Source of the DNA: JBQTGK01 sp052400665
GTDB taxonomy: Bacteria; Bacteroidota; Bacteroidia; Bacteroidales; Marinifilaceae
Assembly (NCBI GenBank): GCA_052400665.1
Contig: JBQTGK010000003.1
Strand: one strand, 5' to 3'
DNA: 64,000 nucleotides
Of this stretch, positions 16,490 to 25,620 are shown piece by piece. The position numbers and the translations under genes were made by a program. Every line of letters begins with the position of its first letter. Position 1 is the stretch's first letter. The notes under the pieces were generated by a model that made no database searches, had not been told where the DNA came from, and worked only from the letters and a program-made list of their open reading frames with translations.

Positions 16490-17260
16490 ATGTGTGAAAT
16501 TATTGCAGAATTTTTAGGGACAATGTTGCTAATTTTATTAGGTAATGGAGTTGTTGCAAACGTTGTATTAAATAAAACAAAAGGAAATAATGGTGGTTGG
16601 ATCGTAATCACTCTTGGTTGGGGATTAGCTGTTTTTGTGGGAGTAGCTGTTGCAGGTCCTGTTTCGGGTGCTCATATTAATCCAGCAGTAACTATTGGAT
16701 TAGCTGTAGCTGGATTGTTTGCCTGGTCGAAAGTAGCTCTTTTTATTATAGCTCAAATATTAGGTGCAGCTATGGGAGCATTTCTTGTATGGTTAATGTA
16801 TCGCGATCATTTTAATTCTACCGAAGATGGTGAAGCTAAACTAGCTTGTTATTCTACAGGTCCAGCTATTCGTAACTTTGCCAGTAATGCAATTAGCGAA
16901 ATAATTGGAACTTTTGTATTGGTATTTGTGATTTTTTATATGGTTGGACCTTCATTAGAAGGACAAGGTATTGAACATGCGAAACTAGGATTAGGAACTT
17001 TAGGTGCATTGCCAGTAGCTTTATTGGTTGTTGCAATTGGTCTTTCATTAGGTGGAACTACCGGATATGCAATTAATCCAGCTAGGGATTTAGGTCCTAG
17101 AATTATGCATGCTATTCTTCCTATGAAGAACAAAGGTACAAGTGATTGGGGATATTCTTTAATCCCTGTTATTGCACCAGTTGTAGGGGCAATTGTGGCA
17201 GCTTTACTGTTCATGTATTTATCTTCACAATCTTGTTACTTATTGACATTATTTAATTAA
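16490..17260 (+). CDS. glpF: Aquaglyceroporin, glycerol uptake facilitator
   Basis: 256 aa with the start at MCEIIAEF. An upstream in-frame TTG would extend into the hairpin and add a non-conserved leader, so it was not used. Six hydrophobic helices and two half-helices carry the NPA motifs SGAHINPAVT (about 62-71) and GYAINPARDLGPR (about 192-204). The Asp after the second NPAR is the mark of glycerol-conducting members rather than water-only aquaporins. It lets glycerol diffuse across the inner membrane, where GlpK traps it. It lies directly downstream of glpK and upstream of a putative outer-membrane porin. Confidence 0.94.
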   Translation: MCEIIAEFLGTMLLILLGNGVVANVVLNKTKGNNGGWIVITLGWGLAVFVGVAVAGPVSGAHINPAVTIGLAVAGLFAWSKVALFIIAQILGAAMGAFLVWLMYRDHFNSTEDGEAKLACYSTGPAIRNFASNAISEIIGTFVLVFVIFYMVGPSLEGQGIEHAKLGLGTLGALPVALLVVAIGLSLGGTTGYAINPARDLGPRIMHAILPMKNKGTSDWGYSLIPVIAPVVGAIVAALLFMYLSSQSCYLLTLFN

Positions 17261-17281
17261 GCTACTAAATTATTAAACCTA

Positions 17282-17342
17282 CTGTAGAGATTTAGATTCT
17301 AAATCTTCTAGATCTCTACAGCCTATAAACTAGAATCTAATG
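17282..17342 (+). promoter_or_regulatory. Hairpin with possible pseudoknot at the porin start codon
   Basis: Positions 17282-17296 pair with 17307-17321 (15 bp, one G-U). The loop-side sequence ttagattcta (17292-17301) is also the exact complement of tagaatctaa (17331-17340), which ends on the A of the start codon. The lower 9 bp of the hairpin can coexist with this second pairing, giving an H-type pseudoknot over the initiation site. Confidence 0.5.
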
Positions 17343-18062
17343 AAAAAATCAGTTTTAAAACTATCGGTATTATTTACCATGATAATATTGTTTGCATCTA
17401 ATCTTAATGTAGATGCACAAGGAAAAGTATCAGTTAGTCCATCGGTAACTACTCGTCACTACTGGAGAGGTATAATGGTAAGCAATACTGCTAACTTCGA
17501 AATGGATTTAGCTTATACAAATAACAACTTTACTTTTGGAGCCTGGGGTGGATATGCATTCGATAATACATATTCAGAATTCGATTTCCATGTAGGCTAT
17601 AAGTTTAGCGATCATTTTAATGTAGCTGTTTGGGATTTATTTGCAAATCGCGACAGAGCTTCTATTGACGATTATAATTATCTTGATTTAGATAAAAGTA
17701 CTACCAACCACTTAATTGATGCAAGTTTCAATTTCTATTTTACAGATAACTTTCCTTTAAGTGTAAGTTGGAGTACTATGCTTTATGGTCGTGATTTAGA
17801 TGAAGACGGAGATCAAAATTACTCTACTTATGTAGAATTTGGTTACCCAGTAAAAATTGGTGGCGAAACAGTTTCTTTATTTGCAGGTCTTAATCCATTC
17901 GAAAATCAGGTTTACGGAGAAAGCTTTGGTTTTGTAAATATTGGAGCAAGTGCTACAAGAGAAATTAAAATTAACGATAACTTTTCTTTAAATGCATGGG
18001 CTAAAGTTGGTATTAACCCACAAGCCGAAACTGCAAACCTTATTTTAGGTATCGGTTTCTAA
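17340..18062 (+). CDS. Putative outer-membrane channel protein of the glycerol cluster
   Basis: 240 aa. Signal peptide 1-26 ending in VDAQ, then alternating aromatic/polar beta-strands from YWRGIMVSNTANFEMDLAY to the C-terminal ANLILGIGF, whose terminal Phe is typical of outer-membrane barrels. The TTRHYWRGI opening resembles TorF/Gcw_chp-type putative porins. It follows glpF by 79 bases with only a hairpin between, so it probably supplies outer-membrane permeation for glycerol; this role is inferred from context. A strong terminator ends the cluster. Confidence 0.75.
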   Translation: MKKSVLKLSVLFTMIILFASNLNVDAQGKVSVSPSVTTRHYWRGIMVSNTANFEMDLAYTNNNFTFGAWGGYAFDNTYSEFDFHVGYKFSDHFNVAVWDLFANRDRASIDDYNYLDLDKSTTNHLIDASFNFYFTDNFPLSVSWSTMLYGRDLDEDGDQNYSTYVEFGYPVKIGGETVSLFAGLNPFENQVYGESFGFVNIGASATREIKINDNFSLNAWAKVGINPQAETANLILGIGF

Positions 18063-18122
18063 ATTTTACAATAAAACATCAAAAAACTTGAACATCAAGT
18101 TCAATTATTAGCAATCAATATA

Positions 18123-18156
18123 AAACTCGCTTCCCATTTGGAAAGCGAGTTTTTTG
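18123..18156 (+). terminator. Intrinsic terminator of the glycerol cluster
   Basis: aaactcgctt (18123-18132) pairs with aagcgagttt (18143-18152), followed by T. Confidence 0.88.
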
Positions 18157-18545
18157 TTTAAATAAAGTTTGTATTTGTATGAAAAATGTTGAATTGCTAA
18201 TGTGAATATTTAGTTATTTTGAGATACTCTGCTGATCTGATAAAAACAATGAACTTAATTACTATAAATATTCTGCTAATAGAGAAATCAGCAAATAAAA
18301 ACTTTAGGAACCAATTGGTATATTAGGAGTCTGGAATATTCAAATGAATAATCTGTAAGTGTAAAGTAGTGGTTTTTTATTAGTCGCTTATAGGTAAATA
18401 CAAGAAGTTTGTCTCTATTATACTTTATAAAAACTATACCAATAAGATTTGGAACCTTTTAAGTGTAATTTTTCCTTTATAATTTTATCAGAAATTTATT
18501 AATTCGCAATATTATTTTATTGCTTAAAGGACAAACTGCTTATAC
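18157..18545. other. Intergenic stretch without recognisable gene
   Basis: AT-rich spacer. Apart from attggtata (near 18316) and its complement tataccaat (near 18434), nothing stands out. No clear TAnnTTTG promoter was found for the receptor that follows, nor any convincing ORF. Confidence 0.5.
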
Positions 18546-20879
18546 ATGCGAATTATTATTTTCCTATTTTTTGTTGTTTTTTTATTTTCAACTAGCCAGG
18601 CTCAAACTTTTTTTATTAAAGGGCAGGTATTCGAAACAAAGTACAAAGAATCTTTGCCATTTACTCAGGTAGCATTGTATGCTGTCACTTCGGATGTTTG
18701 TTTGAATGGAACTCTTACCGATAGTCTTGGCTATTTTAGTCTTCCTGTAGAAGGAAATCAATCCTATAAAATTTTAATTCAATATTTAGGTTATGAAACT
18801 TACGAAAAAGAAATTGCTGTTGATTCGGTAAGTGTCAATTTGGGAATTATTAATATTTCTCCATCGGCACAAAGTCTTCAGGAGGTTTATGTAACAGCCG
18901 AAAAAAAGCCGGTAGGAAAAGAGAATGGAAATTGGGTAATGTATCCTGATAAAATTCCCGATGGCGGCAGTAATTCTACCATAGAACTATTAAATACTTT
19001 GCCTGCAGTTTCTGTTGATATGGATGAGCAGATAAGTGTGCGTGGACGTGAGGTTACCATTTTAATTGATGGTGTAAAAGCTGATGATCCTGATGTAATA
19101 AATCAGATATCTTCTTCTTCTATTGCTAAAATTGAAGTCATTCAGAATCCTTCGGCTAAGTACGATGCCGAGGGTAGTGTAATTAATATTTTATTAAAAA
19201 CACCTGTTATTTCAAAATCATCTACTCGATTAAAAGCTTCGCTCGATCATTTTGGGAATCATCAGTCGGGAATTTTTACAAATAAAATGTATAAGAATTG
19301 GGGGGGATTTTTACAGGGAACTTATAGTTATAATGAGTTTGATTCTGAAATTAATATGAAAAGAGAAAATCACCTGAGTACGAATACTCCTTTTATTATT
19401 CAAGATAGGGCGCAAACTCAGGAATCTAAAAAACAGCAAATTCGTGGAGGTTTAAATCATAATTTTTCTAAAAATAATATTGTAAAGATAGATGGACAGT
19501 GGCAAAATAATTTGTTTGTGCCAACTTTTTATACTCATAAAGAGTATTTAGATAATGACGCAAACTTACTTAGGATATCGGAGCAGAAACAAGTGAATGA
19601 TAGAGATAGGGATATAATTTTACTTCGGTCACAGTATATTGGCAAATGGAAAAATCAGTCTTTAAAGCTGCGGTTTTTATTTCGTAATCAAGAACAAGAT
19701 GAGGATAGAGAAATGGAGAGTAATAATTATTCTTCAGAAGGTATTCTTACCAGTTCAAATCCTTTTCTTAGAAATGATGATTTAGAATATGATCAGGAAA
19801 AATATCAGATGAATATTGACTATGAGAAACGATTTACTGAAAGCTTAAATTTTGAAGCTGGTGGAGATATGGGATATGATAGTCAAAATCAGACTTCTCT
19901 GCAGAAAAAATTTAAATATTCTTTAAATGAGTGGAGTGTAAATCCATCAAAAACATTTAAATATAAATTTCACAAGAGTACTTTGGCAGTTTATACCATT
20001 TTAAATAAGAAAACGAATAAGTATTTTGTTTCAGGAGGAACAAGGATTCGATATATCGATCAGAATACACGAAACTTGCACAACGAATTACAAAATAGAC
20101 AGGCCAATTCTTATTTTTCATTTTTGCCAACGTTTAATGCAGGAATCACTTCTGAGCATAGTGATATTAGCTTTTCTTATAAAAAGAGTCAGAAATTACC
20201 GCGTTCTTCACAGTTAAATTCTTATCGAAACGATGCAAATCCTTTAAACATTTATTTCGGTAACCCAGATCTTAAGCCGGAAAAGGAACATTCATTCTCT
20301 TTAGATTATTCGGTACATAAAGAAAAGTGTCAAGGTGGATTAGCCGTATTTCAACGAATTGTAAAAGATGTTGTTATGCAAAACTATTATTCAAATGGAG
20401 ATACGTTATTTCGTACTTATGATAATCTTGCAGATCAATTTGTGAGTGGGCTGGAACTTACTTATACTTATAAACTTACCAATTGGTGCAGATTAAATGG
20501 AAGTGGAACAGGTTTTTATCAAAAATATTCAGGAGAAGGCTTTTCTTTACCTAAAAATAAATTATGGAGCTATACATGTAAAATTGCAAGCCAAATAAAA
20601 TTAGACAAAGAAACTCAGTTGTACGTAAATTATAGTTATAATTCTTCTAGTCTTATGCAATATGGTTTTAAAGGAGATCTGCATAATTTAGACCTAGCCA
20701 TAAGTCAAAATTTATTTCACAAAAAATTAAAAATATCGCTAAAGGGAGTGAATTTATTTGATAGTAAAGATCAGTGGAGTGAAGTGGAAAATATACAATT
20801 TTCATCGCGTATAAAGCGATATCAGGATACTCGGCGATTGGTTTTGGGCGTGGTTTACAAATGGAGTCACTCGAATTAA
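18546..20879 (+). CDS. Outer membrane beta-barrel receptor (TonB-receptor-like)
   Basis: 777 aa. Signal peptide 1-19 (STSQAQ), then a carboxypeptidase-regulatory-like domain (about 23-110, FFIKGQVFETKYKESLPFTQ). A plug domain at about 125-220 carries ISVRGREVTILIDGVKADD and IAKIEVIQNPSAKYDAEGS. A long 22-strand-type barrel follows, rich in Tyr/Asn, ending LGVVYKWSHSN. The plug wording and barrel match the Bacteroidota 'outer membrane beta-barrel' family related to TonB receptors. No TonB box is obvious. Substrate unknown. It has no partner gene such as SusD and stands alone. Confidence 0.88.
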   Translation: MRIIIFLFFVVFLFSTSQAQTFFIKGQVFETKYKESLPFTQVALYAVTSDVCLNGTLTDSLGYFSLPVEGNQSYKILIQYLGYETYEKEIAVDSVSVNLGIINISPSAQSLQEVYVTAEKKPVGKENGNWVMYPDKIPDGGSNSTIELLNTLPAVSVDMDEQISVRGREVTILIDGVKADDPDVINQISSSSIAKIEVIQNPSAKYDAEGSVINILLKTPVISKSSTRLKASLDHFGNHQSGIFTNKMYKNWGGFLQGTYSYNEFDSEINMKRENHLSTNTPFIIQDRAQTQESKKQQIRGGLNHNFSKNNIVKIDGQWQNNLFVPTFYTHKEYLDNDANLLRISEQKQVNDRDRDIILLRSQYIGKWKNQSLKLRFLFRNQEQDEDREMESNNYSSEGILTSSNPFLRNDDLEYDQEKYQMNIDYEKRFTESLNFEAGGDMGYDSQNQTSLQKKFKYSLNEWSVNPSKTFKYKFHKSTLAVYTILNKKTNKYFVSGGTRIRYIDQNTRNLHNELQNRQANSYFSFLPTFNAGITSEHSDISFSYKKSQKLPRSSQLNSYRNDANPLNIYFGNPDLKPEKEHSFSLDYSVHKEKCQGGLAVFQRIVKDVVMQNYYSNGDTLFRTYDNLADQFVSGLELTYTYKLTNWCRLNGSGTGFYQKYSGEGFSLPKNKLWSYTCKIASQIKLDKETQLYVNYSYNSSSLMQYGFKGDLHNLDLAISQNLFHKKLKISLKGVNLFDSKDQWSEVENIQFSSRIKRYQDTRRLVLGVVYKWSHSN

Positions 20880-21058
20880 AATAATCTACCTGATATATTC
20901 GTTAAGTATTGTCCTGCAGTGTTTTATTGATTAAAATCGTACTTTTCTTTAAACATTTAAATTACACCTAATTTTAAAGGTTATACTTTTTTAAATTAGA
21001 CTCAACTTTTGATCTAGATTCCAGTTTCCTGTGCAGAAAATTGAATATAGACATAAAA

Positions 21059-21089
21059 AAAACTCATCAATTTTTTGATGAGTTTTTTG
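21059..21089 (-). terminator. Bidirectional terminator next to tRNA-Arg copy 1
   Basis: actcatcaa pairs with ttgatgagt around 21062-21083, with A/T runs on both sides. On the minus strand it lies immediately after the tRNA 3' end. Confidence 0.8.
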
Positions 21090-21193
21090 TGAACACGGAG
21101 GGAGTCGAACCCCCAACCTCCACGGCCGTAACGTGGTGCACTATCCAGTTATGCTACGCGTCCTTTTTTCCTGTTAAGGCGCTGCAAATATAG
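21074..21193. repeat. 120-bp direct repeat, copy 1
   Basis: This block, carrying the terminator half, tRNA-Arg, leader and -7 box, recurs at 25477-25596 with one mismatch. The two copies are 4403 bp apart in the same orientation and flank the ATPase-MscS operon. Confidence 0.9.
21090..21163 (-). tRNA. tRNA-Arg(ACG), copy 1
   Basis: The minus strand reads as a complete cloverleaf of 74 nt. Acceptor 5' GGACGCG pairs with 3' CGTGTTC (three G-U pairs), discriminator A. Anticodon stem CCACG/CGTGG with loop TTACGGC gives anticodon ACG. T-arm GGGGG-TTCGACT-CCCTC. CCA is not encoded. The sequence is identical to copy 2 at 25493. Confidence 0.96.
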
Positions 21194-21217
21194 GGAATTT
21201 TGATTGTTGTATGCAAG
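21185..21217 (-). promoter_or_regulatory. Promoter of tRNA-Arg copy 1
   Basis: On the minus strand CTTG (21214-21217) - N21 - TATATTTG (21185-21192). The same arrangement precedes tRNA copies 2 and 3, which supports it. Confidence 0.8.
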
Positions 21218-21485
21218 TGTTTTCGAAAAAAAACACACAAAAAAACCTTTTGTTTTTATTATCAGATATTTAAAATTTTAAATGTCATGTAGGTTTTTAC
21301 GTCTAATGTATTTAGTATTGTTTATTTCTGAAAAATAGGACTTCAATATCACTTTATTTTTCTGTCTGCATCTATCCGTATTACTATAGTTAATAGTAAT
21401 TATTGGTAATAAAAGATGTACAATATCTTAACTTATTAAAGTTTTTAGTAATTTAATGTTGTTCACCGACCAATAGATTTTAATA
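21218..21485. other. Intergenic region upstream of the ATPase-MscS operon
   Basis: AT-rich, no ORF. TAGATTTT (21474-21481) is one base off the -7 consensus but overlaps the start region and lacks a spaced -33, so the operon promoter is not identified. Confidence 0.4.
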
Positions 21486-24383
21486 ATGTATAATAAATTC
21501 ACATCAAAAATTATTTCTCTTTTTTTACCTTTTGAAAGTATAATTGAGAATTTGACTGGACTGGTATCAGATTTAGAAGCAGAAAACGATTCATACCAGA
21601 AATTTTATGAGTATACTAATTCTCTTGAAAATACAGTAGAAAAGAGTTTTGATTGTAATCGTGTACTTAGTACCGAAGAGATGATTAATTTATTGCAGCC
21701 GGTAAGGGAGTATCTGCTAAGTTATTCTGACAAGCTTGAAAAATATCAGGATATAAAAAGATATACAGTTAACTCGGATGATACTTTTAAGATAAAAGTT
21801 CTGAAAAGAATAAAGAAGATTGGTCTAAAAACATTTTGGTTTAAAATTAATGCAAGTAATCTTTATAGAAGAATACGAAAAAAAACACCTCTGGAATATA
21901 CCACTAAAAAACAAGTTGTGTATCCAAAGCAACTGGCCGAATATGTGTATGTAAATTTGTTCTTTAGTAAATTTCTGGTAAAACTGGAATCTGTTCTATT
22001 GGAACGAGAGAAATTATTTTTGGAGATCAAAAATTTCGATCATAAAATTACTATTGATATTCTTTCTGGTGATATTGTTAATACAGAGGAATTTAAGACT
22101 ACTGTACTCGATCTAAAAGAAAGATATAATTTGCTAAAATTTGATTTAGAACAGTACTTCTCAGAGATGTATGCTCTCCTTACTACTGAATATGAAAAAC
22201 TAGAGCAGTTAACAAATACAGTTGAATTTCCTGTTTCTAATATTTCAAAATTACGTACCGAGCAGCAGTATGGTAAATTAGAGCTAAGCCTGAATAAATT
22301 ATTTGAAGTTTATAAAATTAGATTATTTTCCATATCTGAACACTGGAATTTAATTCGGAAAGTTCGTTTGGTTTGTTTCAAATCTGTAGAGAGTTTTAGT
22401 TTTACGGTGAAGCATGTAATGAAACATTTGGACGAAAATTATCAGGTAAACGATAAAAAAGCAAACGAATTACTTAAACAAACTACCGAAGCTTTTAAAA
22501 CCGAAAATCAGGGATTAGAATTAGTAGAAGAAAATTTGAATCAAGCTTTAGTTAAAGGAATTGTCCCAAATTATTTGGATAAAATTATGAAGGCTGATGT
22601 TAAAACCGAATTAAATTCTTTATCAGAGCTCTTAGTTTCGGGTTTATCTTCTATAAATCAGGTCTATCGTTTGCCTCTTAAAACAAAGTTTGAGAATTTA
22701 AAGTCTGAAAAGCAGCTTAAAAAATTAGAGCTTGACGAAATTATTGAAGGTTGGGCACACGAGTTGATTAAAATACCACTTGAGAAAGAGATTGTTCTGT
22801 TTAATGATTTTCAAACCCGTTCAATTGCCTATCTAAACGAGCTTTCAGGAATTGTAGAGTATGCTAATGAATATTTTCTTTCGAGTTCTGGTGAAGAAAA
22901 AGAGAAGCATATTGATGAGTTTATGCAAGGCATACAAAGAGCACAGCAAAAAGCAGAAGAAAGGTGTTCTAATAGCATATTATTTGCAAATCGGCTAAAG
23001 GATAATTTGAACTTAATTAATAAAAAACTAATTCAGGAGATTACGCTTACAATAAGTCCCGAGCAACTTAAAATTAGGCATATTCAGATGCTTAAAAAAA
23101 GATTGATACTCGACTTTAAAAGAAAATTAAATTCTTATTTCGATGTAATTAAAATTTTTGGACGCAAGAATTATTTAAAAGCAGTTAACATACTTAAAGA
23201 ACTAAGGTCTAAATATTCTTCTTATAAAGAAGTTTTGGGTTTATCTGCGTCTCAGGCATCCATTAATAGCGAACTATCTAATTACTTATCAGAAACTGAG
23301 GTGGCTATTGGAAAACTACCTTTAATGTATCAAAAGTTGTTTAGTATAGCTCCAGTTAACAATGCCAAGTTTAGAGTTGTGCGCCCTAAAGTGGGGGAAA
23401 AATTAGAGAAAGCTTATTCTAATTGGACTTCTGCAAAATTTGCCCCAACATGTATTGTGGGAGAAACGGGTAGTGGGTTAACTTCCTTAATTAACGAATT
23501 TGTAGAAAAATTTGGGCATCAATATCCGGTGGTGAGAATAAATCCTAAAAGTAGAATAAAAACAGAAAAAGAATTTATTGATCTTTTTAGCGAATTATCT
23601 GAAACTGATGAATTGAATACTTTTATTGATTTAAGAGATGTATTGTTGACAAGTAAAAGTCGAAGAATTATTATTCTTGAGAATATTCACCGACTTTATA
23701 TTCGAAAAATGGGTGGCTTTGATCTTTTAAACAGTCTTTTCCAACTGATTTCTCAAACCAATTCTAAAGTATATTGGGTAACAACTTGTTTGTTTTATTC
23801 ATTTAGCTACTTCGAGTATTCGATCGGAATTAGTAATTATTATGCTCATGTAGCAATTTTAGATAAATTAAGTAAAGATCAGATTAAAGAAACAATACTT
23901 AACAGACACAAGTACAGTGGTTACAATTTAAATTTTATTGCACCCGAAAACTATTTAGGGAAACGAAGTTTTAAGAAGTTATCATTAAATGAACAGCAGC
24001 AAGTGCTTCAGGAAGATTATTTTAAAAGGCTTTTTAACTATGCTCAGAATAACTTATCTCTGGCTCTTATGTTTTGGATGAGGTCGGTAGTAAATGTGGA
24101 GGATAATACTTTTAATATGCAATTTAAAAACTTAAATTTACTTTTCGTTAACTCGCTTAATAGTAGCCAGATTGCTACCTTATATGCAATGGTATTACAT
24201 GGAGGAATGAGTGTGAAAGATCATTGTGAGGTTTTTGAACTATCGGAGCAGGAAAGTGTAAGACAATTAATGGTATTTGTAGACGATGGTATTTTGGTAA
24301 ATAAGAATGAAGAATATTCAATAAATCCATTGGTTTATCGTCAAGTAGTAAATCACTTAACATCGCTAAATTATATTCACTAA
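21486..24383 (+). CDS. Large coiled-coil protein with degenerate P-loop ATPase and winged-helix-like C-terminus
   Basis: 965 aa, no signal peptide or clear transmembrane helix. Residues 1-640 are predominantly helical and charged, with long coiled-coil segments. An NTPase-like core starts near 640. The Walker A-like GETGSGLTS occupies 659-667, with Leu665 where Lys is expected. RRIIILENIHRLYIR (726-740) is a Walker B-like strand ending Glu-Asn, and KVYWVTTCLF resembles sensor 1. The C-terminus (about 890-965, MSVKDHCEVFELSEQESVRQ then GILVNKNEEYSINPLVY) looks like a winged helix, as in AAA/STAND ATPases. The stop codon overlaps the next gene's ATG (TAATG), so the MscS-family channel is translationally coupled. 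I do not recognise the family; a sensor or gate for the channel is only inference. Confidence 0.75.
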   Translation: MYNKFTSKIISLFLPFESIIENLTGLVSDLEAENDSYQKFYEYTNSLENTVEKSFDCNRVLSTEEMINLLQPVREYLLSYSDKLEKYQDIKRYTVNSDDTFKIKVLKRIKKIGLKTFWFKINASNLYRRIRKKTPLEYTTKKQVVYPKQLAEYVYVNLFFSKFLVKLESVLLEREKLFLEIKNFDHKITIDILSGDIVNTEEFKTTVLDLKERYNLLKFDLEQYFSEMYALLTTEYEKLEQLTNTVEFPVSNISKLRTEQQYGKLELSLNKLFEVYKIRLFSISEHWNLIRKVRLVCFKSVESFSFTVKHVMKHLDENYQVNDKKANELLKQTTEAFKTENQGLELVEENLNQALVKGIVPNYLDKIMKADVKTELNSLSELLVSGLSSINQVYRLPLKTKFENLKSEKQLKKLELDEIIEGWAHELIKIPLEKEIVLFNDFQTRSIAYLNELSGIVEYANEYFLSSSGEEKEKHIDEFMQGIQRAQQKAEERCSNSILFANRLKDNLNLINKKLIQEITLTISPEQLKIRHIQMLKKRLILDFKRKLNSYFDVIKIFGRKNYLKAVNILKELRSKYSSYKEVLGLSASQASINSELSNYLSETEVAIGKLPLMYQKLFSIAPVNNAKFRVVRPKVGEKLEKAYSNWTSAKFAPTCIVGETGSGLTSLINEFVEKFGHQYPVVRINPKSRIKTEKEFIDLFSELSETDELNTFIDLRDVLLTSKSRRIIILENIHRLYIRKMGGFDLLNSLFQLISQTNSKVYWVTTCLFYSFSYFEYSIGISNYYAHVAILDKLSKDQIKETILNRHKYSGYNLNFIAPENYLGKRSFKKLSLNEQQQVLQEDYFKRLFNYAQNNLSLALMFWMRSVVNVEDNTFNMQFKNLNLLFVNSLNSSQIATLYAMVLHGGMSVKDHCEVFELSEQESVRQLMVFVDDGILVNKNEEYSINPLVYRQVVNHLTSLNYIH

Positions 24384-25351
24384 TGAATAATTTAAAACTC
24401 GTAAATAAATTAGGAATTCTGCTTGCCATTATGTTGGTTTTGCAAGTGGCTAATGTTTGGGCAATAGATACCCTTTCTACTACTATTAATACTAGTACTA
24501 GTACTGTTGATACAATTACATCTGGGATTGACCAAACAGTGAATAAGTTGGAGCAGAAGTTAAAACCACCAAGTGTTTCTAATATTATTTCTTTTTCGAA
24601 AGTGGTTTGGGCAAGTATTTTTATTTTAATAGCTTACTTTATTATTCGCTTTTTTACTAAAACTATAGAATTGTGGTCCGAAAAAAGCCCTGAAAGAAGA
24701 GTGAAGGGAAAAGCCATTGTTCCAATAGTTAAAATAATAAGCTGGGCCATTTTGGCTTACTTGGTTATTCGAGGAATATTCCGTCCTCCGTTAGAATCTT
24801 TAATTGCTTTGGGAGCTTCAGTTGGTGTAGCTGTTGGCTTTGCGGCTCAGGATATTTTGAAAAATATATTTGGAGGTTTTGTAATTTTAATCGATAGGCC
24901 TTTTAAAGTTGGAGATAAAATAGAAGTTGGAAGTACCTATGGCGAGGTGCTCGATATGTCCTTACGATCTACCAGAATTCATACTGCCGACGATTCGGTT
25001 GTGACTTTTCCCAATGGAGAATTGATGAATCAGCCAATATCAAACTCAAATTCGGGAGAAACCAACTGCCAGGTGGTTGCCGAAATATATTTGCCAATTA
25101 CAATTGATACAAAAAAGGTAAGAAGTATTGCTGTCGAAGTTGCTAAGCTTTCTCAGTTTATTTATTTGGCAAAACCAATAACAATAATCTTTGTAAGTGA
25201 TATTAAGCATGATAAACTATGTTATAAAATGCGTTTAAAAGCTTATGTAATGGATATCAGGTACGAATTTGTTTTTAAAAGTGAATTGACAGAAAAACTA
25301 ATAAAAGAATTGTTGAGTAAGAATTTTATTTCGACTCAAAATTCAATTTGA
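24383..25351 (+). CDS. MscS-family mechanosensitive ion channel, coupled to the ATPase gene
   Basis: 322 aa. Residues 1-27 are a cleavable signal peptide or first TM (VANVWA), followed by a Ser/Thr-rich periplasmic stretch with a short coiled coil (28-65). TM segments lie near 72-92 and 112-132. The pore helix with LIALGASVGVAVGFAAQDIL (about 140-160) leads into the MscS beta domain (DRPFKVGDKIEVGSTYGEVL, VVTFPNGELMNQPISN) and cage. It starts inside the stop codon of the ATPase gene, a coupling that suggests a stoichiometric complex. It differs from the simple MscS at 7375 by the extra periplasmic N-terminus. It ends 142 bases before tRNA-Arg copy 2. Confidence 0.9.
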   Translation: MNNLKLVNKLGILLAIMLVLQVANVWAIDTLSTTINTSTSTVDTITSGIDQTVNKLEQKLKPPSVSNIISFSKVVWASIFILIAYFIIRFFTKTIELWSEKSPERRVKGKAIVPIVKIISWAILAYLVIRGIFRPPLESLIALGASVGVAVGFAAQDILKNIFGGFVILIDRPFKVGDKIEVGSTYGEVLDMSLRSTRIHTADDSVVTFPNGELMNQPISNSNSGETNCQVVAEIYLPITIDTKKVRSIAVEVAKLSQFIYLAKPITIIFVSDIKHDKLCYKMRLKAYVMDIRYEFVFKSELTEKLIKELLSKNFISTQNSI

Positions 25352-25461
25352 CGAAAAAATAGGAATATTTTATAAAGGATTTAATTGAGCGAAGAAGTTT
25401 ATTTTTGAATTCCACCAGAATATGATTTTGGAAATAATCTTTTAAAATTTAAGCATAAAAA

Positions 25462-25492
25462 AAAACTCACCAAATATTTGATGAGTTTTTTG
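25462..25492. terminator. Bidirectional terminator between the MscS gene and tRNA-Arg copy 2
   Basis: aaaaactca and tgagttttt flank caaatatttg. A-run on one side and T-run on the other serve the plus-strand operon and the minus-strand tRNA. Confidence 0.75.
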
Positions 25493-25596
25493 TGAACACG
25501 GAGGGAGTCGAACCCCCAACCTCCACGGCCGTAACGTGGTGCACTATCCAGTTATGCTACGCGTCCTTTTTTCCTGTTAAGGCGGTGCAAATATAG
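25477..25596. repeat. 120-bp direct repeat, copy 2
   Basis: Same sequence as 21074-21193 except gcggtgc for gcgctgc in the tRNA leader. Confidence 0.9.
25493..25566 (-). tRNA. tRNA-Arg(ACG), copy 2
   Basis: 74 nt, identical to copy 1, including the TTCGACT T-loop. Same leader and promoter. Confidence 0.96.
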
Positions 25597-25620
25597 ATAA
25601 AATTTGATTAGTAATGCAAG
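25588..25620 (-). promoter_or_regulatory. Promoter of tRNA-Arg copy 2
   Basis: Minus strand CTTG (25617-25620) - N21 - TATATTTG (25588-25595), as for copy 1. The spacer sequence itself differs, so only the promoter elements are conserved. Confidence 0.8.

Noticed and set aside
21090..25566. tRNA-flanked segment as an integrase-type genomic island
   Set aside because: No integrase, recombinase or relaxase gene inside; the repeats are whole tRNA genes rather than 3'-end att duplications.
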